8,512 nt of DNA from CAKAHY01 sp041848045 (GCA_041848045.1 JBGZHY010000141.1:1-8512); one strand, 5' to 3'; shown: positions 1 through 6,794, counted from the first letter of the stretch. Translations and numbers: made by a program. Notes: generated by a model not told the origin, from the letters alone.

Positions 1-162
1 AAAAAATATATAAACTATATAATATTTCTCATATGGTATTTTCAATAAATCCAGCAAAACCTCAAAGCTCATTAGCAAAAGATTTATGGTATTATAGCAC
101 ACAAATAGCAGATACCCGATTATAAAAAGGTAAAGCCATATACTTCCCTTCTTTTCCTCCAT
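1..162 (-). CDS. Small membrane protein, N-terminal part; runs off the left edge
   Basis: An ATG at 162-160 shares one base with the TAA stop of the upstream surface hydrolase (TAATG). GGAGG at 172-168 lies 5 bases upstream, inside the end of that gene. The frame stays open for all 54 codons to base 1, so the gene is cut by the window. The product starts MEEKKGSIWLYLFIIGYLLF. A short charged N-terminus is followed by a hydrophobic segment at about residues 8-23, long enough to span a membrane, then a Leu-rich stretch at about 27-41 and another Tyr/Ile/Phe-rich run at 47-54. There is no signal-peptide cleavage motif, so an integral membrane protein is inferred. The stop-start overlap and well-placed ribosome site argue for translational coupling to the hydrolase. 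I do not recognise the family. It could be an anchor, a chaperone or exporter for the hydrolase, or an unrelated membrane protein. Confidence 0.7.
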   Translation of the reverse strand, partial: MEEKKGSIWLYLFIIGYLLFVCYNTINLLLMSFEVLLDLLKIPYEKYYIVYIFF

Positions 163-3100
163 TACTTCCTCCCCCTTATCCATCTTCCGCGTGTTCCGTC
201 AGATACTTCATTAAAATAATAGTTCGCCGAGCCTATGGTCACTTCTCCCGTCACCATATACCCTTCTGCATCAAAATAGAACCAGTCAGCGCTATTCTGT
301 CCCTTTTCCACATCCGCATAAGGATTGTATGCATAGCACCATTCATTCTTATATTCATGTTCGGCTGTTCTAAAGCTCCATTTGCCCTCCGCAAATCTCC
401 ATTCCCCATACACCACGGGATAAACCGAACTGTCTGTCGTTTTGGCTGCCGCACTGTTGCTTTTAATGCTATTTCCATCACTACTTCCACCCTTAGCGAC
501 ATCCTTTGCATTATTGTCACCCCTTGGTGTATTGTTTACAGGCTCCTTTTCTTCAGACTGATTAAGTTCCGATGTGTTGTCTTCCGGCTTCCTTCCTTCT
601 TCAGCAACCTTTCCGGCATTACCCTCATCGTTTTCTTCGATTTTATCTGCATGCACCAAACTGTTTGAAGCAGCCTTGATTTCTCTGTCGATAATGCCGT
701 CTCCTTCATGATCTATCAAAAGCATCGTATCTCTCGACTCATCAGAAGATGTACTTATCTTCATGCCCTTTTCAAGAGGTATATTTACAATACTTCTTTC
801 ATCATATAAATTATCATGATCATCGAAATATCTTATGGCATATTCCATATCGCCCTGTCCGGTTCCCCTTATTTTTATATCGTAATCATCATATTGATCC
901 AGACAGAACATCTTTATATAGCTGTTCTCATCCTCTCCGAGTATATCCATTCTTCCAAATGACGTTTCATCGATAAACTCTCCGTCTGTCAGATTGAATA
1001 CCAGCCTTTCTCCGTTTCTGGATATTTCTACGTCGGTAGGACAAGCCACTCTGACCACTATGTAAGAACTTGTATCCACCTCCACTCCGCTCACATCAGT
1101 GATCACCGCCCCCGATAAAACATCACATATCCACGCTATACTTTCATCGGATATGGCTGTTCCGACATGATCAACCTTGATTTTCCTGACTCTTTCCTCG
1201 GGCAGTTTTTCAATATTTCTCATCATGGTTTCGGAAAGATAGGGAACCGTACCGTCCCCTGTGGTTTCATATTTAATATCCATAAGGCGCTTTTTATCTA
1301 TCTTATCCATATATTCGCCAAACTCATCAAATATTAAGCTGTATATCGTTTTCTGATTGACGCCTATCACAAAATAACTGTTTTCATAATCAAGCAGATT
1401 ATTTATTTCATCCGTATTTAAAATGGAGTTTTGGAAGCTCTGCACCTTGCTATATGCTTCGGTTCCGAATATATTTCTGCATATATCATTATATTCTTCT
1501 GTACTAATATCGAAATATTCATATTCATACTCATATTCATATTTTTCATAATTTCTATGAAAAAATTTTGGATAGCGCCTGACTGCCTTCTTCATTTTTA
1601 TCTTATCCACATAACTCTCCGTCGGAAGAAGCTCCATAACTCCCGAGAATTTTTTCTTTATCCCGGAAGTCAACCATCCCAGATAGCTCAATCCACTATC
1701 TTTCCATACATCTCCTGTCACATCTTTTGTAAAAATCGAATTCATCACTGCCGGAGCGCCCTCATACGGGGTGCCGCAGGTGATTATTTTATCGATTTTT
1801 TCACTTCCATACTTGGTGTAATACACGGAGGTCACAAGCCCACCCATAGAGTGCGCAACTATATCGACCTTTTCAGAGTTAGTTTCCTCCAGTATCTTAT
1901 CTATCGCAAGCTTTAATTTTTCCGCACTGTCCGCATTGCTGTTTCTCCAATCATAGCTGTAGAAATATACGGGTCTGTCATCCATATCGCATAACGCATC
2001 TATCAAAGGCTTGTAGGTATCTGCAGCCCCGTATTCCCTGCCGAAATCATCTACCGTACTGTTATCGTTCGGTACATGAATATCTATATTCTGATTTTCA
2101 CAGGGTCTTACATATAATTCTTTCTTACCGTCAACGTCGGGACCTACCAATAAAACATTCATTATTGTAGGCGTCCAAACCACCTTTTTCTTGCGAAAGT
2201 CCGTACTGCTTGAAAATAACCTGCTTCCCATAATACCATGGACAAATACTATCGGATCGGTATCAAAGGTCTGCCCATTGCTTATATAGCCCTCAAATCG
2301 AAAGTCCTTAATATAGTGCTTGTTATATCCTTCACCCGTTGAAGCGCTTACGCCCAAAAAGACTGTAGCAGGCATAGGCGCATCTCCCTCTTTAATTTCA
2401 TAGCTCAGCACTTCATCTCCATCTATAGATACGGTTATTTTGCGGATTCCGGGGACATATACCAGCTCTAAATCATGCCAGTCACTCGGCTCTTCAAAAC
2501 CGTTGTCGTCAAGATCATTCTTTTCAACATACGCCAAGTGATTTCTCGTATTTCCGTATATTACAGCCACATGCTTATTCACCCCGCCCGGATCGAAATA
2601 ATTATGAAATGTGTCAAGCTCCACCCCGTAGGAATTTCCCCCTACAAATCCAAGGTGCTCTCCTCCTCCGCCCAAACCTATCTTATCAGAAAAAGTCAGG
2701 ACAATGCCGTCTGCTCCTCCAAGCGGAGCAGCACTCCCGCCTTTCATTTTATATTTCAGGTTAATCTTAAAACCTTTCTTTGTATTTATCTCGTGAGGGA
2801 AGAATGCGCCTCCTCTTACATAATACTCCGCTTCTGTAAGATGTATCTCATCTCCGACTCTTTTTGCCACACCGTTTAACACCAAATCATCTCTTGCATC
2901 TATTTCCGGAACAGCCTCAGCAAAAAGTACAGGTTCATTTTCTGCAAATTCTTCCCTTACGTCATTTTCCCCAAAAAACTCTTCATATGATACTGTTTCC
3001 GAAACTTCTTCATCCGTGAATACTATCTCTTTTGTTGCTTCATCTATATCTTTGCCGCTGCCTTCCGTTTCCTGTATGCTTTCTCCGGATTCGCCAGAAG

Positions 3101-3449
3101 ACAGCGTTTCCGCTATGCTTTCTTCAGACTCTTCTAAAGCCGAAGTTTCAGCCGTATCTTCCGTTACTGCGGAAGCTTCCTTGCCTTCTTTGCTGTCAGG
3201 GCTTTCGTGGGCTTCTGTGCTTTCTTCTGTTGTTTTATATAAGTCCGTAGCGTTTACCGACATGGACTCCATAGTATTTTCATAGTCCTCGGTTTTCGGT
3301 AAGGCAAGTATGTTTTCTATAGGCAATATACTTAGCGCCAGCAAGAACGCCGTCACAAATGCCAAAGACCTCATTAACGACTTTTTGATCAAAAAAGAAT
3401 TTCTCCAATGATTCCACTCCGATTTTATTTTTTCATCATACCTATACAC
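162..3449 (-). CDS. Secreted L-type lectin / lipase-like alpha/beta hydrolase with cell-wall-binding repeat
   Basis: A predicted exported, wall-attached esterase, lipase or acyltransferase of up to 1,095 residues. In order: signal peptide (about 22-49, hydrophobic core LAFVTAFLLALSI); acidic Ser/Thr/Glu linker (50-180); L-type lectin domain (184-388) with ADG at 246-248, the metal-site pattern VELDTFHNYFD (E277, D279, N283, D286) and H293; alpha/beta hydrolase (398-780) with oxyanion-type VHGIMGS (403-409), nucleophile elbow AHSMGG (S534), GDGTVP (D732) and DHVG (H761), a triad set as in LCAT-like lipases; a beta-rich domain (785-926); a Glu/Asn/Ser linker; and a Trp/Tyr-rich repeat (1010-1095) like choline- or glucan-binding repeats. 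Substrate is unknown; lipids or acylated glycans at a surface are inferred. The start is uncertain: GTG at 3449 has its Shine-Dalgarno too close, while TTG at 3392 has GGAG about 10 bases upstream and would give a normal signal peptide. It overlaps the next gene at its stop. Ile ATA and Arg AGA/AGG codons are frequent, unlike in proA. Confidence 0.9.
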   Translation of the reverse strand: MYRYDEKIKSEWNHWRNSFLIKKSLMRSLAFVTAFLLALSILPIENILALPKTEDYENTMESMSVNATDLYKTTEESTEAHESPDSKEGKEASAVTEDTAETSALEESEESIAETLSSGESGESIQETEGSGKDIDEATKEIVFTDEEVSETVSYEEFFGENDVREEFAENEPVLFAEAVPEIDARDDLVLNGVAKRVGDEIHLTEAEYYVRGGAFFPHEINTKKGFKINLKYKMKGGSAAPLGGADGIVLTFSDKIGLGGGGEHLGFVGGNSYGVELDTFHNYFDPGGVNKHVAVIYGNTRNHLAYVEKNDLDDNGFEEPSDWHDLELVYVPGIRKITVSIDGDEVLSYEIKEGDAPMPATVFLGVSASTGEGYNKHYIKDFRFEGYISNGQTFDTDPIVFVHGIMGSRLFSSSTDFRKKKVVWTPTIMNVLLVGPDVDGKKELYVRPCENQNIDIHVPNDNSTVDDFGREYGAADTYKPLIDALCDMDDRPVYFYSYDWRNSNADSAEKLKLAIDKILEETNSEKVDIVAHSMGGLVTSVYYTKYGSEKIDKIITCGTPYEGAPAVMNSIFTKDVTGDVWKDSGLSYLGWLTSGIKKKFSGVMELLPTESYVDKIKMKKAVRRYPKFFHRNYEKYEYEYEYEYFDISTEEYNDICRNIFGTEAYSKVQSFQNSILNTDEINNLLDYENSYFVIGVNQKTIYSLIFDEFGEYMDKIDKKRLMDIKYETTGDGTVPYLSETMMRNIEKLPEERVRKIKVDHVGTAISDESIAWICDVLSGAVITDVSGVEVDTSSYIVVRVACPTDVEISRNGERLVFNLTDGEFIDETSFGRMDILGEDENSYIKMFCLDQYDDYDIKIRGTGQGDMEYAIRYFDDHDNLYDERSIVNIPLEKGMKISTSSDESRDTMLLIDHEGDGIIDREIKAASNSLVHADKIEENDEGNAGKVAEEGRKPEDNTSELNQSEEKEPVNNTPRGDNNAKDVAKGGSSDGNSIKSNSAAAKTTDSSVYPVVYGEWRFAEGKWSFRTAEHEYKNEWCYAYNPYADVEKGQNSADWFYFDAEGYMVTGEVTIGSANYYFNEVSDGTRGRWIRGRK
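168..172 (-). promoter_or_regulatory. Ribosome binding site of the overlapping membrane-protein gene
   Basis: GGAGG on the minus strand, within an AGGGGGAGG run inside the last codons of the surface hydrolase, lies 5 bases before the ATG at 162-160. The position is ideal and supports this ATG as a real start, despite the gene being truncated by the window edge. Confidence 0.6.
1515..1544 (-). repeat. Hexanucleotide tandem repeat encoding Glu-Tyr pairs
   Basis: Five tandem copies of a 6-base unit (plus strand atattc, atattc, atactc, atattc, atattt) lie inside the hydrolase gene and encode the EYEYEYEY run at residues 638-645, between the nucleophile Ser534 and the catalytic Asp732. Gain or loss of a unit would keep the reading frame and change the length of a probable lid or loop segment. 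Confidence 0.75.
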
Positions 3450-3547
3450 TCCCTTCTTTTGTGATTTATACTTCTTATTTTGTGACAGAGCCTGATTTTT
3501 CCATGCTTACAAGCTGATAGCAAGCATTTATTACACCTTATACATAC

Positions 3548-3576
3548 AATATAACAGATAGGCTTTGCTTTCACAA
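3548..3576 (-). promoter_or_regulatory. Candidate sigma-A promoter of the lectin-hydrolase gene
   Basis: On the minus strand TTGTGA (3576-3571, 4 of 6 to TTGACA) is followed after 17 bases by TATATT (3553-3548, 5 of 6 to TATAAT). This gives an untranslated leader of roughly 90 bases before the hydrolase start region. The site is in a very AT-rich stretch, so chance matches are possible. Confidence 0.4.
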
Positions 3577-3669
3577 TATTATATTTCGATTTTTTTTATA
3601 TTTTTTCAATATTACTATTTTATTTTAAAAAACACTTTATATTATCTGTTATAAATTTTATCTATATAC
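3577..3669. other. AT-rich intergenic stretch without a gene
   Basis: Together with its flanks this forms the 323-base gap between the hydrolase start and the pyrophosphatase stop. It holds T- and A-runs and one arm (3643-3653) of an 11-bp inverted repeat whose other arm (3550-3560) overlaps the hydrolase promoter candidate. I see no coding region or RNA gene. The gap also holds the promoter candidate and the pyrophosphatase terminator, listed separately. Confidence 0.6.
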
Positions 3670-3705
3670 AAAAAAGAAGATTAGTTGGATACCCTTCTAA
3701 TCTTC
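3670..3705 (-). terminator. Rho-independent terminator of the pyrophosphatase gene
   Basis: Perfect 9-bp arms GAAGATTAG (3676-3684) and CTAATCTTC (3697-3705) enclose a 12-base loop. On the minus strand the stem is followed directly by six T (complement of A at 3670-3675). It lies about 67 bases past the pyrophosphatase stop in the right orientation, and separates that transcript from the hydrolase promoter. Confidence 0.75.
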
Positions 3706-3772
3706 CTATCATTTCTATATATTTAAGATCTGCAATCAACAGTATAAAACATAGCCAAGCCTTTAGCCGCAC

Positions 3773-5431
3773 CTACTCCTGCGCCGCCAGGGCAAGAGCA
3801 GGCATCAGCTGCTTCTTTCTGGAAACCACATTTTTCAGCTCTATACTCTTGCTGTTTTCGGCATCTGCGGTATGCTCCATATTAAAGGCCTTATTGGCAA
3901 AGGCAAGCGCCCCGCCGCCGACGCACAAAAGCTTGGTGCTCTGTTCCAATATATTGGTCAGCATAAAGAAAATCATATCTTCCTCCGTCTTTTCATACAC
4001 ATCCTCAATATAAGGCAACAGTCGCTCCTCCAGGCTCTGCAGCTCTCTGGCATTCAAAGAGCTGATCTGCCCTACGGCAACGGAAAGTTTTCCTAAGCTG
4101 AATTTTTTGTAATCCTGGTGCAGAATCTCCGCATCCGTCTTATTGGCAAGATTGCTGGCAGCCGAAAACATTTCCGTGGCATAAGCCTCTATATCCACGC
4201 CGGCCATTCGGGCAAGGGCAAGCCCCACCTCCTTATCCACCGCCGTACAGGTGGGCGAGCGGAACAACAGGGTATCGCTGATGATGGCGGAGCATAAAAG
4301 TCCCGCAATCTTCTTCGGTATCTCCACCCCTTTTTCTCCGAACATCTGGTAAATGATGGTGGAGGTACAACCCAGCGGCTGGGCTCTGAAATAAACCGGC
4401 CCCACGGTTTCCACCGTCCCCAGCCTGTGGTGATCGATGATTTCCAAAATGTGCGCATCTTCCATGCCGGATACCGCCTGGCTTTTTTCATTATGATCCA
4501 CCAAAATCAACTGCTTACCTCTTGCGCCCAAAAGGTTTCTGCGGGAAATCATTCCCTTGTATTTACCGTCCTTATCGACAATCGGAAAATATCTGTGGCG
4601 CATACTCGCCATAACTTCCTTAATCTCATCCAGATAGTCGGATTCGTCAAAGGTAATCAGGTTCTCCCGAGTCATAAAATAACGGATGGGCATGGATTGG
4701 GTAATCAGCCGCGCCACCATAAAGGTATCGTAGGCGGTGGTAATCACCGTCGTCCCCCGTTCCTTGGCAAGCTTTTGAATGGTTTTGGATACACCGGCAC
4801 CCTCACAGACGATGATGCATGCGGCTCCCATCTCAATGGCGCATAGCTGTGATTCGTAACGATTCCCCAAAATCACCAGGTCATTTTTCTCAATATAATA
4901 TTCCATCATGTCCGGATTGGCGGCGGCAATCAAGACCTTGCCTTCGTTAAAATGCCTGCTCTCATCCCCCACAACCAAAAGACCTTCCAGGGTTTCTATG
5001 ATGTTGGAATAGCAGGTATTTGCCCTTGACAAAATGTAGCTGTCATGAATATTCATATAGGACTTGGCAATATCCCCTATGGTAATCAAGCCCTCCAGCT
5101 TTCCTTTTTTGGTCACCGCAGGCAGCGCCACATCATTGCTTTCATGCATAAAGCTCCAGGCTTTTTTCAAGGTAATGTTCTTATCCACCCCCTTGGTGGG
5201 ACGAATCTCTATGTCCTTGACTTGGGTTTTGACATTTTCCAAAAGCTCCGGCGCTTCTATACCAAAATACTGCAGTACATATTTGGTTTCTTCATTCAGC
5301 TCCCCGGCACGCCTTGCCTCGTAGCCGCCGCCTTCCAAGGTATTCTTTAAATAGGCGTAGGAAATGGCGGAGCAAATAGAATCCGTATCCGGATTTTTAT
5401 GTCCGACAATAAAGGTTTTTTTCTGGTTCAT
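3773..5431 (-). CDS. Mn-dependent inorganic pyrophosphatase, family II, with CBS and DRTGG domains
   Basis: Cytoplasmic enzyme that splits pyrophosphate to two phosphates, pulling biosynthetic reactions forward. The 552 residues match the long CBS-pyrophosphatase subfamily. The DHH domain shows GHKNPDTDS (H11, D15, D17), VDHN (312-314), DHH (333-335) and ISDT (D386), which are the metal ligands and catalytic positions of family II. A regulatory insert splits the DHH domain: first CBS repeat (about 75-130), a DRTGG-type region (about 140-245) and second CBS repeat (about 248-305). The C-terminal DHHA2 domain carries KKF (442-444) and SRKKQ (537-541) for phosphate binding. In characterised relatives the CBS pair binds adenine nucleotides that inhibit or activate, and forms with DRTGG respond to diadenosine polyphosphates; that regulation is inferred here. 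The ATG at 5431 is chosen because AAGGAGG lies 5 bases upstream. An upstream ATG at 5488 would add 19 residues that match no domain. The gene is flanked by a terminator and appears monocistronic. Confidence 0.95.
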   Translation of the reverse strand: MNQKKTFIVGHKNPDTDSICSAISYAYLKNTLEGGGYEARRAGELNEETKYVLQYFGIEAPELLENVKTQVKDIEIRPTKGVDKNITLKKAWSFMHESNDVALPAVTKKGKLEGLITIGDIAKSYMNIHDSYILSRANTCYSNIIETLEGLLVVGDESRHFNEGKVLIAAANPDMMEYYIEKNDLVILGNRYESQLCAIEMGAACIIVCEGAGVSKTIQKLAKERGTTVITTAYDTFMVARLITQSMPIRYFMTRENLITFDESDYLDEIKEVMASMRHRYFPIVDKDGKYKGMISRRNLLGARGKQLILVDHNEKSQAVSGMEDAHILEIIDHHRLGTVETVGPVYFRAQPLGCTSTIIYQMFGEKGVEIPKKIAGLLCSAIISDTLLFRSPTCTAVDKEVGLALARMAGVDIEAYATEMFSAASNLANKTDAEILHQDYKKFSLGKLSVAVGQISSLNARELQSLEERLLPYIEDVYEKTEEDMIFFMLTNILEQSTKLLCVGGGALAFANKAFNMEHTADAENSKSIELKNVVSRKKQLMPALALAAQE

Positions 5432-5436
5432 TTCTC

Positions 5437-5443
5437 CCTCCTT
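5437..5443 (-). promoter_or_regulatory. Ribosome binding site fixing the pyrophosphatase start
   Basis: AAGGAGG on the minus strand, 5 bases before the ATG at 5431-5429, is close to a perfect Shine-Dalgarno match. It decides for this start over the in-frame ATG at 5488, which lacks a comparable site. Confidence 0.85.
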
Positions 5444-5448
5444 GCGAA

Positions 5449-5483
5449 ATGGCTTCATTCCCGGCAACAGGATGGCTTCATTC
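5449..5483 (-). repeat. 12-bp direct repeat in the pyrophosphatase leader
   Basis: The 12-mer GAATGAAGCCAT (minus strand) occurs twice, at 5483-5472 and 5460-5449, with 23 bases from start to start. The second copy ends 5 bases before the Shine-Dalgarno. It may be a small tandem duplication or a pair of binding sites; the sequence alone does not decide. Confidence 0.7.
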
Positions 5484-5687
5484 TGCATCCCAATCTTTTA
5501 TCAAATGTATTGTGCTATATTGCCAGTTTTCTCTTCTGTTTTTTATACAATATTACGTTTTGCACAATTTGTTACATTTATTTCAAATTTCATTCACATT
5601 TTATCCATATCTGTTGTCTACAATGAACTTACAAAATCAACATTGCATTTGATAATAATCAAGTTGCACATGAATTTTTCATAATTA
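5484..5687. other. AT-rich leader region upstream of the pyrophosphatase
   Basis: Part of the 379-base gap between the pyrophosphatase start and the nucleotidyltransferase stop. It is AT-rich and probably holds the pyrophosphatase promoter, but I found no pair of -35 and -10 boxes with normal spacing that stands out. No gene is supported in any frame. Confidence 0.5.
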
Positions 5688-5726
5688 CCCGGGTGCCCTT
5701 TCCTAAAAGGAAAACAGGCAGCCGGG
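5688..5726. repeat. Interrupted GC-rich hairpin between minus-strand genes
   Basis: Three stacked helices can form: CCCGG/CCGGG (5688-5692 with 5722-5726), TGCC/GGCA (5694-5697 with 5717-5720) and TTTCC/GGAAA (5699-5703 with 5709-5713), around a 5-base loop. Neither strand has a T-run directly after it, so it is not a standard Rho-independent terminator. It lies about 85 bases past the nucleotidyltransferase stop and may act as a transcript 3' end or a structured leader of the pyrophosphatase mRNA. Confidence 0.55.
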
Positions 5727-5762
5727 CTCCTCATTTTATGCCAAAAAGCGATATAGGCGCAA

Positions 5763-5789
5763 ACAAGCCTAATATGGCATTAGACTTGT
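5763..5789 (-). terminator. Probable terminator hairpin after the nucleotidyltransferase
   Basis: On the minus strand ACAAGTCTAAT and ATTAGGCTTGT pair over 11 positions, with one G-T wobble, around a 5-base loop. The stem begins about 21 bases after the stop codon. Only two T follow directly, with a CTTTTT run further on, so the tail is weak. A terminator is likely from the position but termination efficiency is uncertain. Confidence 0.45.
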
Positions 5790-5810
5790 CTGCATACTTC
5801 TATATCCTGT

Positions 5811-6731
5811 TTATTCGTACAGCTTCTCCGGATACTCCCCTTCTGCAATCAATGCCCGAATGGAAGCAACCACGCTCTCCTTATCCTCTTTATAGGTTAC
5901 GCCGAACCATTTCCCGCCGGTGCGCAGTACTTTGACGGTAGCCTTCTTTTCTTTGATGCAGTTGTCTATGATAGTGGTCAAAAGATATTCGCTCTTGATA
6001 TCCCCCTCCTTGATACCAGACAAAAATACCGGAAATCCCTGCTTAAGCTCCTGTAAAAAGCGCTCCGGCATACCCCACATATTCATTGATACATACTGCT
6101 CGGGGTTCAACTCCACTTCCTTACCTTCGCCGGATAAGCCCACAAGTCTGTCACCGCTGAAACGAATCTCGTAGGTTTCCTCCACATTCTCCAGCTCCTG
6201 CTTTTCATTGACCAGACAAACGCCTCTGCTTACGCCGCCGTTTTCACTCAGCGTATTTTTTAAAATAAAACCGCCCATGCAGCAGTCATACACCGGGCTG
6301 TCCACATCCATCTTATGGGCAAGATAATCCTGCATAACCGCAAAAACCTCTCTGCCGTAAAAATCATCGGCATTGATGACCACGAAAGGTCCCTTTACCT
6401 TCCCCAGTATGCTGAGCACCGCCTGTCCCGTACCCCAAGGCTTTTTCCTGCCTTCCGCAGGCTTAAAACCTTCCGGCAAATCATCCAGCTCCTGGAAAGC
6501 ATATTCCACATCTGCAATCTTCGCAATTCTGTCGCCGATAATTTCCTTAAAATCCTTCTCCAAATCCTTGCGAATGATGAAAATCACCTTTTTAAAGCCT
6601 GCACGAAGGGCGTCATAGATGGAATAGTCCATGATGATTTCGCCTCCCGGTCCTACCGGCTCCAACTGCTTGATGCCGCCGCCGAATCTTGAGCCTATGC
6701 CTGCCGCCATAATAACCAATGTCGTATCCAT
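5811..6731 (-). CDS. Sugar-phosphate-type nucleotidyltransferase
   Basis: A 306-residue cytoplasmic enzyme with the GT-A nucleotidyltransferase fold, expected to transfer a nucleotidyl group from an NTP to a phosphorylated sugar or similar acceptor and release pyrophosphate. Visible motifs are the NTP-binding loop MAAGIGSRFGGG (8-19) with R15 and a following Lys (K21), GTGQAV (100-105), the metal-binding NADDFYG (120-126) and a conserved-looking WFGVTYKED (275-283) near the C-terminus. Length and motifs resemble a broad family related to glucose-1-phosphate and choline-phosphate nucleotidyltransferases. The substrate cannot be read from the sequence, and no kinase or sugar pathway gene is next to it. 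The ATG at 6731 has GGGGG 7 bases upstream. The gene is divergent from proA with 134 bases between the first in-frame proA codon and this start, and ends before two hairpins. Confidence 0.88.
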   Translation of the reverse strand: MDTTLVIMAAGIGSRFGGGIKQLEPVGPGGEIIMDYSIYDALRAGFKKVIFIIRKDLEKDFKEIIGDRIAKIADVEYAFQELDDLPEGFKPAEGRKKPWGTGQAVLSILGKVKGPFVVINADDFYGREVFAVMQDYLAHKMDVDSPVYDCCMGGFILKNTLSENGGVSRGVCLVNEKQELENVEETYEIRFSGDRLVGLSGEGKEVELNPEQYVSMNMWGMPERFLQELKQGFPVFLSGIKEGDIKSEYLLTTIIDNCIKEKKATVKVLRTGGKWFGVTYKEDKESVVASIRALIAEGEYPEKLYE

Positions 6732-6765
6732 TGTTTTTCCCCCAAACGATATTTTTTACCTTTCC

Positions 6766-6794
6766 AGTATACAACAATTTCCCCGAAATACCAA
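6766..6794 (-). promoter_or_regulatory. Candidate promoter of the nucleotidyltransferase gene
   Basis: On the minus strand TTGGTA (6794-6789, 4 of 6) and TATACT (6771-6766, 5 of 6) are 17 bases apart, giving a short leader of roughly 30 bases before the ATG at 6731. It lies back to back with the proA promoter candidate. Confidence 0.5.

Noticed and set aside
1431..1916. 161-codon open frame on the plus strand inside the lectin-hydrolase gene
   Set aside because: It lies antisense to a well-supported domain-bearing gene, has no ribosome site, and its product is a low-complexity Phe/Ile/His-rich shadow.
3503..3527. 6-bp inverted repeat ATGCTT/AAGCAT in the hydrolase leader
   Set aside because: The stem is short with a 13-base loop and no T-run or start-codon occlusion, so a function cannot be supported.
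4427..4846. 139-codon plus-strand open frame inside the pyrophosphatase gene
   Set aside because: It is antisense to conserved pyrophosphatase motifs and shows no recognisable domain or start signal.
5449..5483. Possible CRISPR-like repeat pair
   Set aside because: Only two 12-base copies with an 11-base gap; repeat and spacer are too short and too few for a CRISPR array.
5432..5488. 19-residue N-terminal extension of the pyrophosphatase from the ATG at 5488
   Set aside because: The ATG at 5431 has a near-perfect AAGGAGG 5 bases upstream and begins directly before the GHKNPDTDS motif, while the extension includes the 12-bp repeat and matches no domain.
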